A program made the translations under genes and the position numbers. A stretch of DNA of 64,000 nucleotides from Nanosyncoccus sp963540965 (GTDB lineage: Bacteria; Patescibacteriota; Saccharimonadia; Saccharimonadales; Saccharimonadaceae), in assembly GCA_963540965.1 (NCBI GenBank), contig CAUTSA010000001.1:124001-188000 (forward strand), read 5' to 3'. Position 1 is the stretch's first letter. Each line of letters begins with the position of its first letter. The notes below the pieces were generated by a model. That model saw nothing but the letters and a program-made list of their open reading frames with translations. It searched no databases and was not told where the DNA came from. This document shows, in pieces, positions 33,110-42,819 of the stretch.

Positions 33110-34111
33110 TTAATTTTGATGGTTAAGGAAGTTAATCGTATCACGCATGGCGTCAGCGACCGTGAGTTCGGTTTGCCAGTCAAGTTCTCGCTTAGCTTTG
33201 CTTGGATCAGCAAAGATTTCGGCAAGATCACCTGGGCGGCGATCAGAGATGCGGTGGGGGAGTGGTTTGCCACTAGCATCTTCGAAGGCTTTGATAATCT
33301 CAAGGACAGAAGAACCCTTACCAGATCCTAGATTATAAACTTTGGCACCCGGAGTATCTGTGGCCTTCAAGGCAGCGAGGTGACCCTTGGCGAGATCTAC
33401 TACATGGATATAATCACGAATACAGGTACCATCTGGGGTATTATAATCATCACCATAGATCTGAAGCTCTTTAATTTTACCCTCAGCAACGCGCATAACG
33501 ACTGGCATAAGATTGTTGGGAATACCGTTTGGATCCTCACCGAGGAGACCAGAGATATGGGCGCCAACTGGGTTAAAATATCTTAAGATCACGACTGAAA
33601 GTTCAGGACGGGAAGTAGCCTCGGACTCAAGGATTTTTTCTATGACATGCTTGGTTTCTCCATAAGGATTGGTGATACCAACACCAGTAGTCATTGACTC
33701 ATCGAGTTTACCAGAGTTGATACTACCATAGACAGTGGCAGAAGAGGAGAAAATAATTCTATTAACCTTAAATTCAGCCATACACTTCAAGAGATTGAGA
33801 GTGCCGGTAACATTATTTTCATAGTAGCGAAGAGGCTGCTCGATAGACTCAGCGACGGCTTTTAGACCAGCAAAGTGAATGACCGCATCAAAATGTGTGG
33901 AGGCAAAAAGTTCACGCATTTTTTGATAATCGAGTAGGTCAATCTTTTGAAAGACTGGGGTTTGGCCGGTAATTTGATTAATTTTATCAAGAACAGTAAT
34001 CTTACTATTAAAAAGGTTGTCGAGGATTTCGACTTGATGTCCTTGATTTTGTAGTTCGACAACAGTGTGGGAGCCGATATAACCGGTACCACCGGTGACG
34101 AGAATTTTCAT
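33110..34111 (-). CDS. galE: UDP-glucose 4-epimerase
   Basis: 333 residues. NAD-binding GGTGYIGSH at the N terminus, catalytic Ser124 in SSSATVYG, Tyr146 and Lys150 in NPYGETK, and RYFNPVGAHISGLLGEDP, which identifies GalE rather than other extended short-chain dehydrogenases. It interconverts UDP-Glc and UDP-Gal, giving Glf its substrate. GGAG stands 7-8 nt before the ATG. Downstream of GT2/GT4 genes on the same strand. Confidence 0.96.
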   Translation of the reverse strand: MKILVTGGTGYIGSHTVVELQNQGHQVEILDNLFNSKITVLDKINQITGQTPVFQKIDLLDYQKMRELFASTHFDAVIHFAGLKAVAESIEQPLRYYENNVTGTLNLLKCMAEFKVNRIIFSSSATVYGSINSGKLDESMTTGVGITNPYGETKHVIEKILESEATSRPELSVVILRYFNPVGAHISGLLGEDPNGIPNNLMPVVMRVAEGKIKELQIYGDDYNTPDGTCIRDYIHVVDLAKGHLAALKATDTPGAKVYNLGSGKGSSVLEIIKAFEDASGKPLPHRISDRRPGDLAEIFADPSKAKRELDWQTELTVADAMRDTINFLNHQN

Positions 34112-34143
34112 GTTAACTCCTTTTTTGGTGATTTTAAACTATA

Positions 34144-35127
34144 TTATACCTGTTTTAGGGTGATTTTGCGAAATATGTGATAAAGAAAGCCCTTTGGCGT
34201 GGAGAGTAAGACTGAATAGAGACGGAGTTTTTGAGTAAGATAGGGATTTTTTTGATTAATCATAAGAGTATGGAGTGCTTTCTCGCGATATTCTTGATAG
34301 TATTTTTGGTCAATATGGCATGTAATTGCATTATCAATGTAGGCAAAATAGGCCAAAATAAGTGCAACATTGCAAATAAGCTTAAATTCAGGAGTTCGGA
34401 GATAGATCTTTGCTTCTTTTGCCGTCTGCTCTTTGGCACGAAGACGAGTTAGAGTCTTTTCAGTGGAAGTAAAGTTTTTAGTAATATAAGAGTTTCTACG
34501 TTGATAAAAATAGAGTTCTTCTTCTAAATATTGAATATTTTTTGCAGCGAAAAATAGTTTATAAGTAGTAAGGTTGTCTTCATGAATCTGTCCAGCAGGA
34601 TAGAAGATGTGATTATCCGTAAATAAGTTTTTACGATACATTTTATTCCAAATTAGGATATCAAGGTCTTGCTGTTTGATAAGAAAATCTTGAGTAGCCT
34701 GAATACCAGAAGTGATTTTCGGAGTGGGAATGTGGTGAAAATGATGAGTCTGATAGACTTCTTGATAGCCGCAAACAGTGATATCAATTTCGGGATTTTG
34801 AAGAAGCGGAGTAATGAGTTTTTCGAGATAATCTTTAGCAATGAGGTCGTCACTATCAATATAGCAAAGATATTGACCACGAGATATTTTAAGCCCCTGG
34901 TTGCGAGCAACGGAGATACCAGAATTTTGCTGAGTATGGGATCTAATACGTGGATCTAAAGAATATTTAGAAATAACTTCTGGGGTGTGGTCAGTAGAGC
35001 CATCATCAATAATGATGATTTCAAGATCAGAGAAGGTTTGATTCAAAATAGAATCTAGGCAAGGAGCAAGATATTTTTCAACATTATAAGCTGGGACAAT
35101 GACAGAGACTAAGGGTCGTTTAGACAT
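34144..35127 (-). CDS. GT2-family glycosyltransferase
   Basis: 327 residues. SVIVPAYNVEKYLAPCLDSIL, EIIIIDDGSTDHT and GISVARNQGLKISRGQYLCYIDSDD are standard GT-A features (metal site DSDD at about 92). The C-terminal third is basic and helical and may touch the membrane. It overlaps the upstream GT4 by 8 bp, a sign of co-translation. Sugar unknown. Confidence 0.9.
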   Translation of the reverse strand: MSKRPLVSVIVPAYNVEKYLAPCLDSILNQTFSDLEIIIIDDGSTDHTPEVISKYSLDPRIRSHTQQNSGISVARNQGLKISRGQYLCYIDSDDLIAKDYLEKLITPLLQNPEIDITVCGYQEVYQTHHFHHIPTPKITSGIQATQDFLIKQQDLDILIWNKMYRKNLFTDNHIFYPAGQIHEDNLTTYKLFFAAKNIQYLEEELYFYQRRNSYITKNFTSTEKTLTRLRAKEQTAKEAKIYLRTPEFKLICNVALILAYFAYIDNAITCHIDQKYYQEYREKALHTLMINQKNPYLTQKLRLYSVLLSTPKGFLYHIFRKITLKQV

Positions 35128-36298
35128 GATCTTTCCCTTCTATGATTGGAATTAGTTGCTCTTTAACAGTTTTCGCAAAATCAAATTCATTGAGATATTT
35201 TTTTCTGGAAGCCTTAGCGAATTTTTGGGTAAGTGCAGGATTTTGTAAAAGCTTATCAATAGCCTGAGCAAGAGAGCGCTGATCTTTTGCCGGAACAAGA
35301 AGTCCATTAAAAGAATCTTGTACAACCTCTGGATTGCCATCAATATTGGTTGTGATGATTGCTTTTTGCAACATGGTAGCGTCAATAAGAGCGAGACTGA
35401 GTCCTTCAATATATGATGGCAAAACAAAAATTTCGGCAGAGGCAACCTTAGCTAGGGGCTGATCGGAGAACCCATGATAAATAATCTGCGAGGTTTGATG
35501 CTGTTTACAATAATCAGCGAGAGGACCGGCCCCATAAATATGTAGGGTGGCATCTTGATGGTTAGATGAAATTTCCTGAAAGGCAGCAATCAGCTCCTTA
35601 ATTCCCTTGTAATCTTCAAGGCGACCCAGATAAATGAGGGATTTTGGCGTAACCGGAATAGCTTGGTATTCAGAAAAAGTATCGATGGCGCCATTCTTGA
35701 TAGTGATTAGATTTTGAAAAGGTGGCAGCGATGTTTTTTTAATGAGTTTTTCAAAAAACTGGCGTTCATAATCTGAAATAAAGATAATATGATCAACTAT
35801 TCTTGCAACTTTTAAGATTCGTTTGCCAATGAAATTTTTATATTTCTTCTCAACATTTTGAAGAACCCAACTGCGAAAATCCATGTGATCGATCCAGAGA
35901 GTTTGGATGCCTAGTTTTTTGGCTGCGAGTGTGGCAGCGAGAAAATCATCGCGAGACTCAATGATAACAGTTATGGGTTTTAGTTTTTTAAACTGGTGAC
36001 GATACCAAAAATAAAGATAAAGTTGCCAAAGAAAATAGAATGGAAGTAGAAGATTTTTTAGACCACTCCAGTTTTGGAACTTAAGGAAGGGGGCTCGCTG
36101 ACAAGAAATCTTGGATTGCTTGCTACTCTTTAAAAGTTTTTCCGAAGAACTAAAGATAATCGGGTGATAAGAATGGGCTGACAGAAGACTAGAAAGAGTT
36201 AGTTGATAGGTTTCTCCGCCTCCGTAAACTCGTGGGGAGGTATTGCGGATAATGACAATTTTTGCACTCGAAGATGACTTTTTGGCGTCTTTTCTCAT
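35120..36298 (-). CDS. GT4-family glycosyltransferase
   Basis: 392 residues, GT-B fold. Starts VIIRNTSPRVYGGGETYQ, second domain LIYLGRLEDYKGIKEL, HIYGAGPLADY and FVLPSYIEGLSLALIDATMLQKAII, the E-x7-E-like region of GT4 (here EGLSLALID). Overlaps the GT2 gene downstream. TGT-TATAAT stands 6 nt before the ATG, leaderless. Sugar unknown. Confidence 0.9.
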   Translation of the reverse strand: MRKDAKKSSSSAKIVIIRNTSPRVYGGGETYQLTLSSLLSAHSYHPIIFSSSEKLLKSSKQSKISCQRAPFLKFQNWSGLKNLLLPFYFLWQLYLYFWYRHQFKKLKPITVIIESRDDFLAATLAAKKLGIQTLWIDHMDFRSWVLQNVEKKYKNFIGKRILKVARIVDHIIFISDYERQFFEKLIKKTSLPPFQNLITIKNGAIDTFSEYQAIPVTPKSLIYLGRLEDYKGIKELIAAFQEISSNHQDATLHIYGAGPLADYCKQHQTSQIIYHGFSDQPLAKVASAEIFVLPSYIEGLSLALIDATMLQKAIITTNIDGNPEVVQDSFNGLLVPAKDQRSLAQAIDKLLQNPALTQKFAKASRKKYLNEFDFAKTVKEQLIPIIEGKDHV

Positions 36299-36304
36299 GG
36301 GTTA

Positions 36305-36334
36305 ATTATAACATTAGATACACTATGCTATAAT
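36305..36334. promoter_or_regulatory. divergent extended -10 pair in a 46-bp gap
   Basis: Minus-strand TGT-TATAAT (36313-36305) serves the GT4 gene 6 nt downstream. Plus-strand TGC-TATAAT (36326-36334) serves the gene at 36345, 10 nt downstream. The two -10 elements are 18 bp apart, so the polymerase footprints overlap. Confidence 0.65.
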
Positions 36335-36344
36335 ACAAGCTAAT

Positions 36345-38492
36345 ATGAAGAGGTACGATTTAACAGTGGCAGTCACTGCGCACAACGAAGGGTTGGTGGC
36401 GCACAAAACGATGAGAAGTATTCTTGAGGCAACCAAGAAACTCGAAGAAAAAAAGATTAGTTACGAAATCTTGATTCATATCGATAACGGTGACCAGATC
36501 ACTAAGGATTATTTTAAACGATACGCAAAGATGCCAAATGTAGTAATTTATGAAAATAACTTTGGCGACCCTGGACCATCTCGTAATTTCCTAACACAAA
36601 AAGCTAGTGGTGAATATTTAACTTTTCTCGATGGAGATGACTTAATATCAGACAACTGGCTAGTCGTGGCTTATGGGGCACTAATTGGTGCAACTGAAGA
36701 AGTGATTGTACATCCGGAAGGAATTTTAACCTTCGGTACTGAGGTAAATAACGTTTTGACTATTCAGACGGAAACCTTGCCGCGCGAAAAAGATACAATT
36801 GTACTACTAGGAGAAAACCGTTGGTGTGCAATCCTAATGGCGAAAACCTCTACACTATTAAAATTCCCTTATCGACACCTAGTTGGAGGCTATTCTCACG
36901 AAGATTATGTATTTAATGTGGAAACAACAAATGCTGGAATTAAGCACATAATTGCAAGAGAAACGATTCTTTTTTACCGTAGATCAAATAATTCAAGACT
37001 TTCTTCTAGTAATAATATGCATCAAATTATTCCATATTTGGACCTTTTTGATTTTGCGAAAGTACGCGAATTTCGAGCAGATTCGCATGCTGACGTTCCA
37101 GTTGAAGTTTCTCTAAAGAGAAAAGGTTATAAATTATATAAGAAAATTCGAGACAATAATTTCTTAAATTATTTTATTACACCACCAGCAAAACTGACTT
37201 TAAAGATTTTGAATAAGTTTAATCAGAAAAACAAACTTGAGAAAATCCCGGAATTTGTGGTGAGAGAGTGGGCAAAAATTAATCCTCTTGAAACTCAACT
37301 TTATCCGTATCCATTTATCTTAAAAAGAACTCAAATTTATGACCCAAGTGACCTTTCAATAATTGGAGAAATTTATCTTAAGATTGCACAGTCGGTGACT
37401 CATGTACCTGATTATATTTTTATGGTACCTTGGGTGGTACGTGGTGGTGCGGACAAGGTGATGTTAAATATGATGAAGGCGATAGAAGAAATTCATCCGG
37501 GTTCTAAATTCACAGTTATCACTACATTACCAAATAAAAATGTTTGGGCTAAAATGTTGCCAAAAAATACCGATTTGATTGAATTTGGTAAATTGGCGGA
37601 GGGACTCCCACCTTACGAAAAAGATGAGCTATTATCAAGAGTAATTACACAACTTAAGTGTAAGAGACTACACATAATTAACTCAGAATATGCATATGCG
37701 TGGGCATATAAACATCAAGAGTTAATCAAAAATCATTATGACTTAACCGTTTCAGTATTCGCATCTTGCTTTATCCCAGAGAGTAATTTTACTTGCCGCT
37801 TTTCTTTTGATGATCCATTCATCTTTGATATTTATCCAGTAGTAAAGAAGATCTTTACGGATAATCAAACTTTTGTCGAAGAATCGATTGAGAAGAATGC
37901 ATTGGATGAAAAACTATTCAAGGTACAGTACCAACCAATCATGGATAAAATAAAGCCGGTTCATCATGCTGAAGCTAATAAAAAAGTGAAGGTACTTTGG
38001 GCGAGTCGAGTAACAAGAGAAAAAATGCCAGATATGATCAAGCTAATCGCAAATAAGCTGGATTCAAAAGAATTTCAAATTGATGTATTTGGAGCGTTTT
38101 CAGACGACGTGGATAAAAATTTCTTTGATGGAGTACCAGTAATTAATTACTGCGGTGCGTTTGATGGCTTCTCAAACTTACCAACCGAAAATTATGATAT
38201 TTTACTTTACACGAGTGTGGGTGATGGTGTGCCAAATATTCTGCTTGAGGCAACTGCAGCGGGACTACCAATTCTAGCAAGCAATGACGGTGGAGTACAT
38301 GAATTCATCCAGGATGGAAAGACTGGTTCCCTAGTTAAAGAAATTAGAGATGTTGATGGCTACGTAAAGAAACTGAAAGATTTTAGGAAGAACCCGAAAA
38401 AATACGAAGAATATGTGAAGGAGGCGCAGAAATTGCTTGAGGAGAGGCATAGCTGGAAAGCATTTATTAAGAAGATGAAGGAAGACTTCTAA
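36345..38492 (+). CDS. two-domain glycosyltransferase (GT2 + GT4)
   Basis: 715 residues. N-terminal GT-A domain: TVAVTAHNEGLVAHKTMRSI, FGDPGPSRNFLTQKASGEYL and FLDGDDL (residues about 96-102). The C-terminal half is GT-B like: VLWASRVTREKMPDM (about 555), then YTSVGDGVPNILLEATAAGLPILAS (about 630-654), with the GT4 E..E region. A linker of about 250 residues joins them. One protein could add two sugars in a row. First of four co-directional genes running to 44598. No Shine-Dalgarno; the leader is about 4 nt. Confidence 0.85.
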   Translation: MKRYDLTVAVTAHNEGLVAHKTMRSILEATKKLEEKKISYEILIHIDNGDQITKDYFKRYAKMPNVVIYENNFGDPGPSRNFLTQKASGEYLTFLDGDDLISDNWLVVAYGALIGATEEVIVHPEGILTFGTEVNNVLTIQTETLPREKDTIVLLGENRWCAILMAKTSTLLKFPYRHLVGGYSHEDYVFNVETTNAGIKHIIARETILFYRRSNNSRLSSSNNMHQIIPYLDLFDFAKVREFRADSHADVPVEVSLKRKGYKLYKKIRDNNFLNYFITPPAKLTLKILNKFNQKNKLEKIPEFVVREWAKINPLETQLYPYPFILKRTQIYDPSDLSIIGEIYLKIAQSVTHVPDYIFMVPWVVRGGADKVMLNMMKAIEEIHPGSKFTVITTLPNKNVWAKMLPKNTDLIEFGKLAEGLPPYEKDELLSRVITQLKCKRLHIINSEYAYAWAYKHQELIKNHYDLTVSVFASCFIPESNFTCRFSFDDPFIFDIYPVVKKIFTDNQTFVEESIEKNALDEKLFKVQYQPIMDKIKPVHHAEANKKVKVLWASRVTREKMPDMIKLIANKLDSKEFQIDVFGAFSDDVDKNFFDGVPVINYCGAFDGFSNLPTENYDILLYTSVGDGVPNILLEATAAGLPILASNDGGVHEFIQDGKTGSLVKEIRDVDGYVKKLKDFRKNPKKYEEYVKEAQKLLEERHSWKAFIKKMKEDF

Positions 38493-38523
38493 AAAATAAC
38501 GAGGTGGAGTAAGGGACAATAAG

Positions 38524-41280
38524 ATGAAAGAGTTGAAGATGAAGATAAAAGATTTTCTAAAAAACCACGGCGACAAGATTAAAGAATTTCTAAAAATATT
38601 TACAATAGTCTTTGCCATCAATCTGTTCCTACTCTCTTTTGTAAACCTAATTACAAACGGAACAGAGACCGACGTGTTTTATGGTGGCGATACACCACGT
38701 GTACTGCAAGATATGACCATGCAAGAAGGTCTACATTATCGAACCTCAGTACATCCATTATTTGTAATATTAACGCAACCTTTTATAAGATTACTCGGAA
38801 GATTCACTGGAGTAATTGTTGCTGCAGTAATTTTTGAGGCAGCCATCGGAGCACTGAGTGCAACATTATTCTACCGTTTTATGCAGAAGCTTGGAGTAAG
38901 TAAAAAAACCAGTTTAACTGCAACAGTTATTTTGACATTGTCCTTTACACAAGTAGCCTTTAATTCTATTTTCGAAACTTACGTATTTTCACAGTTTGGC
39001 TTAATAGTGATGTGGGTTATTGCGGCTGGTTTAATTGACAAAAAACTAGAGTTAAAAGATTATGCATTACTAGTAATCGCGGGAATTTTTAGCTTAGCTT
39101 TTACTTTAACTAATATTGTACAGTTCTTAATTTTACTTAGCATAATTATCTTTTTAAACAAAAACGTAAAATGCAAATTTATTAAATTTAGTTCGGTTCT
39201 CCTAGTCGTACTTTCGATTACCGTGATGTTAGCTGATATTCAAAAATCTTTTTGGCCATCTGCAAATAATTTCTTCACTTCGAGCATTAATGGTTTTTTG
39301 CTGGATAAAAATTCTGAAGAATTTACATATATTGAAAGAACCTGGAGTATTAAACGTGTAATATTCCAAATGAACACCTCATTTGTATATCAATTCGGCC
39401 TACTAGGAGGTTTAATTCTAGAAAAAAATAATTTGATAAACGTGTTGGGACTAGCAAGCTTTGGGCTTTTTAGTTTAATCAATTTTTATTACTTCTTTGC
39501 TAAGCGAAAAATCTTTAAAGAAAAAATTTATTTCGCCTTACTTTTTGCCTATGGTTTTAATTTTGTATTACATATTTTCTATAATCCATACGAAAGCTTT
39601 TTGTATGTACTACATTACAATTTCTTAATTATTGCAATCTTATTTTATATCTTTACGCATTTGGATGAAAAAACGAAATTATTAAATTACGTGCGCGACT
39701 TTTTTGTAAAATACAAAATACAGACGATGACTACCTATATATTCCTACAGGTGATTGGCATTATAAAATATCTTCAAGAAGTTCACGCTAAATTTGGCTT
39801 CAAAGCAACAATGCCAAAATACATCCTAATATTAATCGTATTAGGCTTAGTAATTTTTGCGGCAGTAGTAATTAGGAAGGTAAAGTTAAAAGTAGTGGCT
39901 GGGGTGGTAATAGTTATAGTGAGCCTAGTTGGATGGGTTTCATTCTCTGGATACCTGAACAATCGTGAGATAAAAAATGTTGAAGCACTAGACAGATCGG
40001 GGGTTGATTATAAGCCATTTTTGAGAAATGATTTTACAAAACAAATGACGAATGAGTTAGCTGAGTATCTATATGAGCTTGATGTACCACTAAGAGCTCA
40101 GACATATTTTGTTCAAAAATATGAAATCAGCCACAAAAAGAATTCAGATTTCTTTAGTTTCGGCATGGGCGATCGCAAGAAACTGATTTACAAAAAAGGT
40201 AAATTAATTGACTTACAGAATAAGCAGGTAGTTCGAAGTTTTGACTTTACCCACGAGATGATTATCCCAAACATGTACACCGTGTTATTACTTGACCAGG
40301 CTGGTAAAATCACGAGAATTTATGAAGATGAGACCGGCATACATATTGAAAAAGGACGCCTGGCGAGAACTTGGGAGGACTGGAATCATTACAACCAATG
40401 GGAAGATGATAGACTTAATAATCGTGAAACAAAACTTGTTGAAAATATTACAAATGAAACTATTTCTACCAGCAAGAACAAGATTAATCTACCTAACTTT
40501 GAAGAATCCAAAATAGGTCGAATCCTAAAAGTTCTACATCAAGAAATTTTGGTAAATATTAACCAAGGAAAACCAAGAACAACATTAATGGCAAAAACAA
40601 ATGAATCCGGATTATACCGGGAGGGTATGATGGCAGCTATGGTACTTGAAGAAACTAAGAATACTTGGCTGTTTGAAAATTGGATGAAACAGATTGGTTC
40701 TATTTACGATTGTCGCAATAAACTAGAAAAAAATGAACCGAAATGCGTAGAGTCTGCAGATAATCCTGGCCAGTTACTTTATCTACTTGGCGCGATTACT
40801 AATAATCGACAAGATTTGATAAATAAAATTCGTACTGAAGTAAAACAAAAAGCCATTGATGGAGAATTTACTGGTAAGGTTGATGAGGAAGAAATGGGTT
40901 ACTATCCGACTGCCCTATTAATCAACGGGGGGAGAAAAAACAGGATTGAACTTGGATATGACTTTAATTTGGGAAAGCCTGATAAATACCTGGGATTAAC
41001 TTGGTGGTTAAATGATTATAAAGAAGCCAAACATGGCAATATTGTAGATCCAATGCATCCGGCAAAAGAATGGGCGAGCGTACATCAAGAACCTGGTCAT
41101 TATGGTTTGACGACAATTTTGGATGAAGCATACCCATTAACTTTTGATGGTGAATTAACCGAAGCTGAGGCGGAAGAACAAAAACTGATCAATGAACACT
41201 ATAGTCATGAGAAGGGGCCAAGACTATCTAGCATTTGGCATGCCTCTGAGATGTTTCTAATGTTAAATAATAGGGAGTAA
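38524..41280 (+). CDS. large membrane protein, GT-C-like half plus soluble C-terminal domain
   Basis: 918 residues. About 11 TM helices in the first 480 residues. An early outer loop GGDTPRVLQDMTMQEGLHY with an acidic pair after the first helix matches the topology of GT-C (GT39/GT87-like) transferases that use polyprenyl-phosphate sugars. The C-terminal about 430 residues are extracytoplasmic and helical, with SGLYREGMMAAMVLEE and GLTWWLNDYKEAKHG, resembling an alpha-barrel glycosidase or epimerase-type fold. That is a guess from layout. It lies 31 nt after the two-domain transferase and 2 nt before the next gene. AAGGGA precedes the ATG. Confidence 0.65.
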   Translation: MKELKMKIKDFLKNHGDKIKEFLKIFTIVFAINLFLLSFVNLITNGTETDVFYGGDTPRVLQDMTMQEGLHYRTSVHPLFVILTQPFIRLLGRFTGVIVAAVIFEAAIGALSATLFYRFMQKLGVSKKTSLTATVILTLSFTQVAFNSIFETYVFSQFGLIVMWVIAAGLIDKKLELKDYALLVIAGIFSLAFTLTNIVQFLILLSIIIFLNKNVKCKFIKFSSVLLVVLSITVMLADIQKSFWPSANNFFTSSINGFLLDKNSEEFTYIERTWSIKRVIFQMNTSFVYQFGLLGGLILEKNNLINVLGLASFGLFSLINFYYFFAKRKIFKEKIYFALLFAYGFNFVLHIFYNPYESFLYVLHYNFLIIAILFYIFTHLDEKTKLLNYVRDFFVKYKIQTMTTYIFLQVIGIIKYLQEVHAKFGFKATMPKYILILIVLGLVIFAAVVIRKVKLKVVAGVVIVIVSLVGWVSFSGYLNNREIKNVEALDRSGVDYKPFLRNDFTKQMTNELAEYLYELDVPLRAQTYFVQKYEISHKKNSDFFSFGMGDRKKLIYKKGKLIDLQNKQVVRSFDFTHEMIIPNMYTVLLLDQAGKITRIYEDETGIHIEKGRLARTWEDWNHYNQWEDDRLNNRETKLVENITNETISTSKNKINLPNFEESKIGRILKVLHQEILVNINQGKPRTTLMAKTNESGLYREGMMAAMVLEETKNTWLFENWMKQIGSIYDCRNKLEKNEPKCVESADNPGQLLYLLGAITNNRQDLINKIRTEVKQKAIDGEFTGKVDEEEMGYYPTALLINGGRKNRIELGYDFNLGKPDKYLGLTWWLNDYKEAKHGNIVDPMHPAKEWASVHQEPGHYGLTTILDEAYPLTFDGELTEAEAEEQKLINEHYSHEKGPRLSSIWHASEMFLMLNNRE

Positions 41281-41282
41281 CA

Positions 41283-42806
41283 ATGAAAACTGAGAATAAC
41301 TGGCTGAACTTCTACAAGAAGGTTGATAAAACAATTTTATTACTCATTTATATCTTCTTAATGATACCAATTTTGATATGGCTATGGTTCTGGTTTAAAG
41401 TATATGTAGCAATTCCCTGTATGTTGGCTGCTATCTATGGACTAGTGATATTTTATAAAAGTATTCAGACTAGAACTTTAGAGGAATATAAAAAAATCTT
41501 TAATATTAAAGTAATTACTTTAAGTTTAGTGATGATTCTGGGATTAAATATTATTTCAGGAGCAGGTGGTTTAATGTTTCAGAACTGGGATTATAATAGT
41601 CGAAATGCTTTGCTTCATGATATGGTCAATCATAAGTGGCCGGTGAAGTATGATTTTGAAGCTGATTCTAAAGAAGCGAAATTTATCGGTTCAGAGCGAG
41701 GACTGCTATCCTATTATTTGGCTTGGTTTTTACCGGCAGCGGCAGTGGGTAAAATTAGTAAGAGTTATACAGTGGCTTCACTCTTTTTATTCTTCTATTT
41801 ATATTTTGGAGTGGTGGCGATTTGCTATCTGATTTTTCGATTTTTTAAGAAAGCAAGTTTAAAAATTTTGTTAATCTTGATTGCGATAACAGGAGTTGAT
41901 TTTCTAGCCTATTTCTTTGACCGATTATTAATTCGTGGAAGCTTTGAATTTCCTAACATGATCAATTACATTGACACACCATTACAGATGTTCTCCTTTC
42001 ATGGTTTTTTCACGTATTGGTTTTGGGTTTTTCATCAAGCGATTCCAATTTGGATTGTCACTATGCTACTAATGAATAATAAAAATATAAAACTTTTTGG
42101 ATTATATTTATCACTTGCAGTAGCTTTTGCACCGCTACCCACGGTAGGTCTTTTATTAATAATGATACGTGAGCTAATAATTGATGTAAGAAAAGAGGGT
42201 TTTTCGGCGACTTTTAAGAAAGCTTGTTGTTTTGAGAATATTATTCCGGCACTAAGTGTTATACCAATTTTATTCCTATATAAACAAAACTCGAGTCCTG
42301 TGGGATTAATGTTTTCTAGGACATATATTGTTCCTCTCAGAGAATATCTACTGTCTTATGTAGTTTATTTAGTGTTTGAAGTTTCGATCTTCTTGGCAAT
42401 TCTAACAAAGAAGAATAGAAGCACGGTGCTGTTTGCAATTATTTTATTAACGATTCTACCGCTCTTTTATCTTGGTGGAGGAGCAGATTTCGGCAATCGA
42501 TCGACAATACCAATTATGATTCTATTATTTATTGAGACCGTAAATTTCTATCTAGACAAGACGGTAAAGAAATATCGATTATGGATTGTTAACTTAATAC
42601 TCCTATTGTCTCTCCCGACAAATCTGACAGAAATTAATCGTTCACTAGTATATACTTACAAACAAGCCTCGGTGTACCGTTTTGAGAGTGATGATTATGG
42701 TTCTCTGGCAAACTTCGAGCATAATGAATCAAAGGTTTTCATCAAGAATTTTATTACAAAATATGAAGTGGGACAGAATTTCTTTACAAGATTTATACTA
42801 AAATAA
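41283..42806 (+). CDS. polytopic membrane protein, probable GT-C glycosyltransferase
   Basis: 507 residues with about 12 TM helices. The first large outer loop holds NWDYNSRNALLHDMVNHKWPV (residues about 102-122), with an acidic residue and aromatic positions as in GT-C catalytic loops. The protein is nearly all hydrophobic after that. It follows the 918-residue protein by 2 nt and precedes another of the same type by 13 nt. Donor and acceptor unknown. Confidence 0.65.
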   Translation: MKTENNWLNFYKKVDKTILLLIYIFLMIPILIWLWFWFKVYVAIPCMLAAIYGLVIFYKSIQTRTLEEYKKIFNIKVITLSLVMILGLNIISGAGGLMFQNWDYNSRNALLHDMVNHKWPVKYDFEADSKEAKFIGSERGLLSYYLAWFLPAAAVGKISKSYTVASLFLFFYLYFGVVAICYLIFRFFKKASLKILLILIAITGVDFLAYFFDRLLIRGSFEFPNMINYIDTPLQMFSFHGFFTYWFWVFHQAIPIWIVTMLLMNNKNIKLFGLYLSLAVAFAPLPTVGLLLIMIRELIIDVRKEGFSATFKKACCFENIIPALSVIPILFLYKQNSSPVGLMFSRTYIVPLREYLLSYVVYLVFEVSIFLAILTKKNRSTVLFAIILLTILPLFYLGGGADFGNRSTIPIMILLFIETVNFYLDKTVKKYRLWIVNLILLLSLPTNLTEINRSLVYTYKQASVYRFESDDYGSLANFEHNESKVFIKNFITKYEVGQNFFTRFILK

Positions 42807-42819
42807 GAAGGGAGAGATT

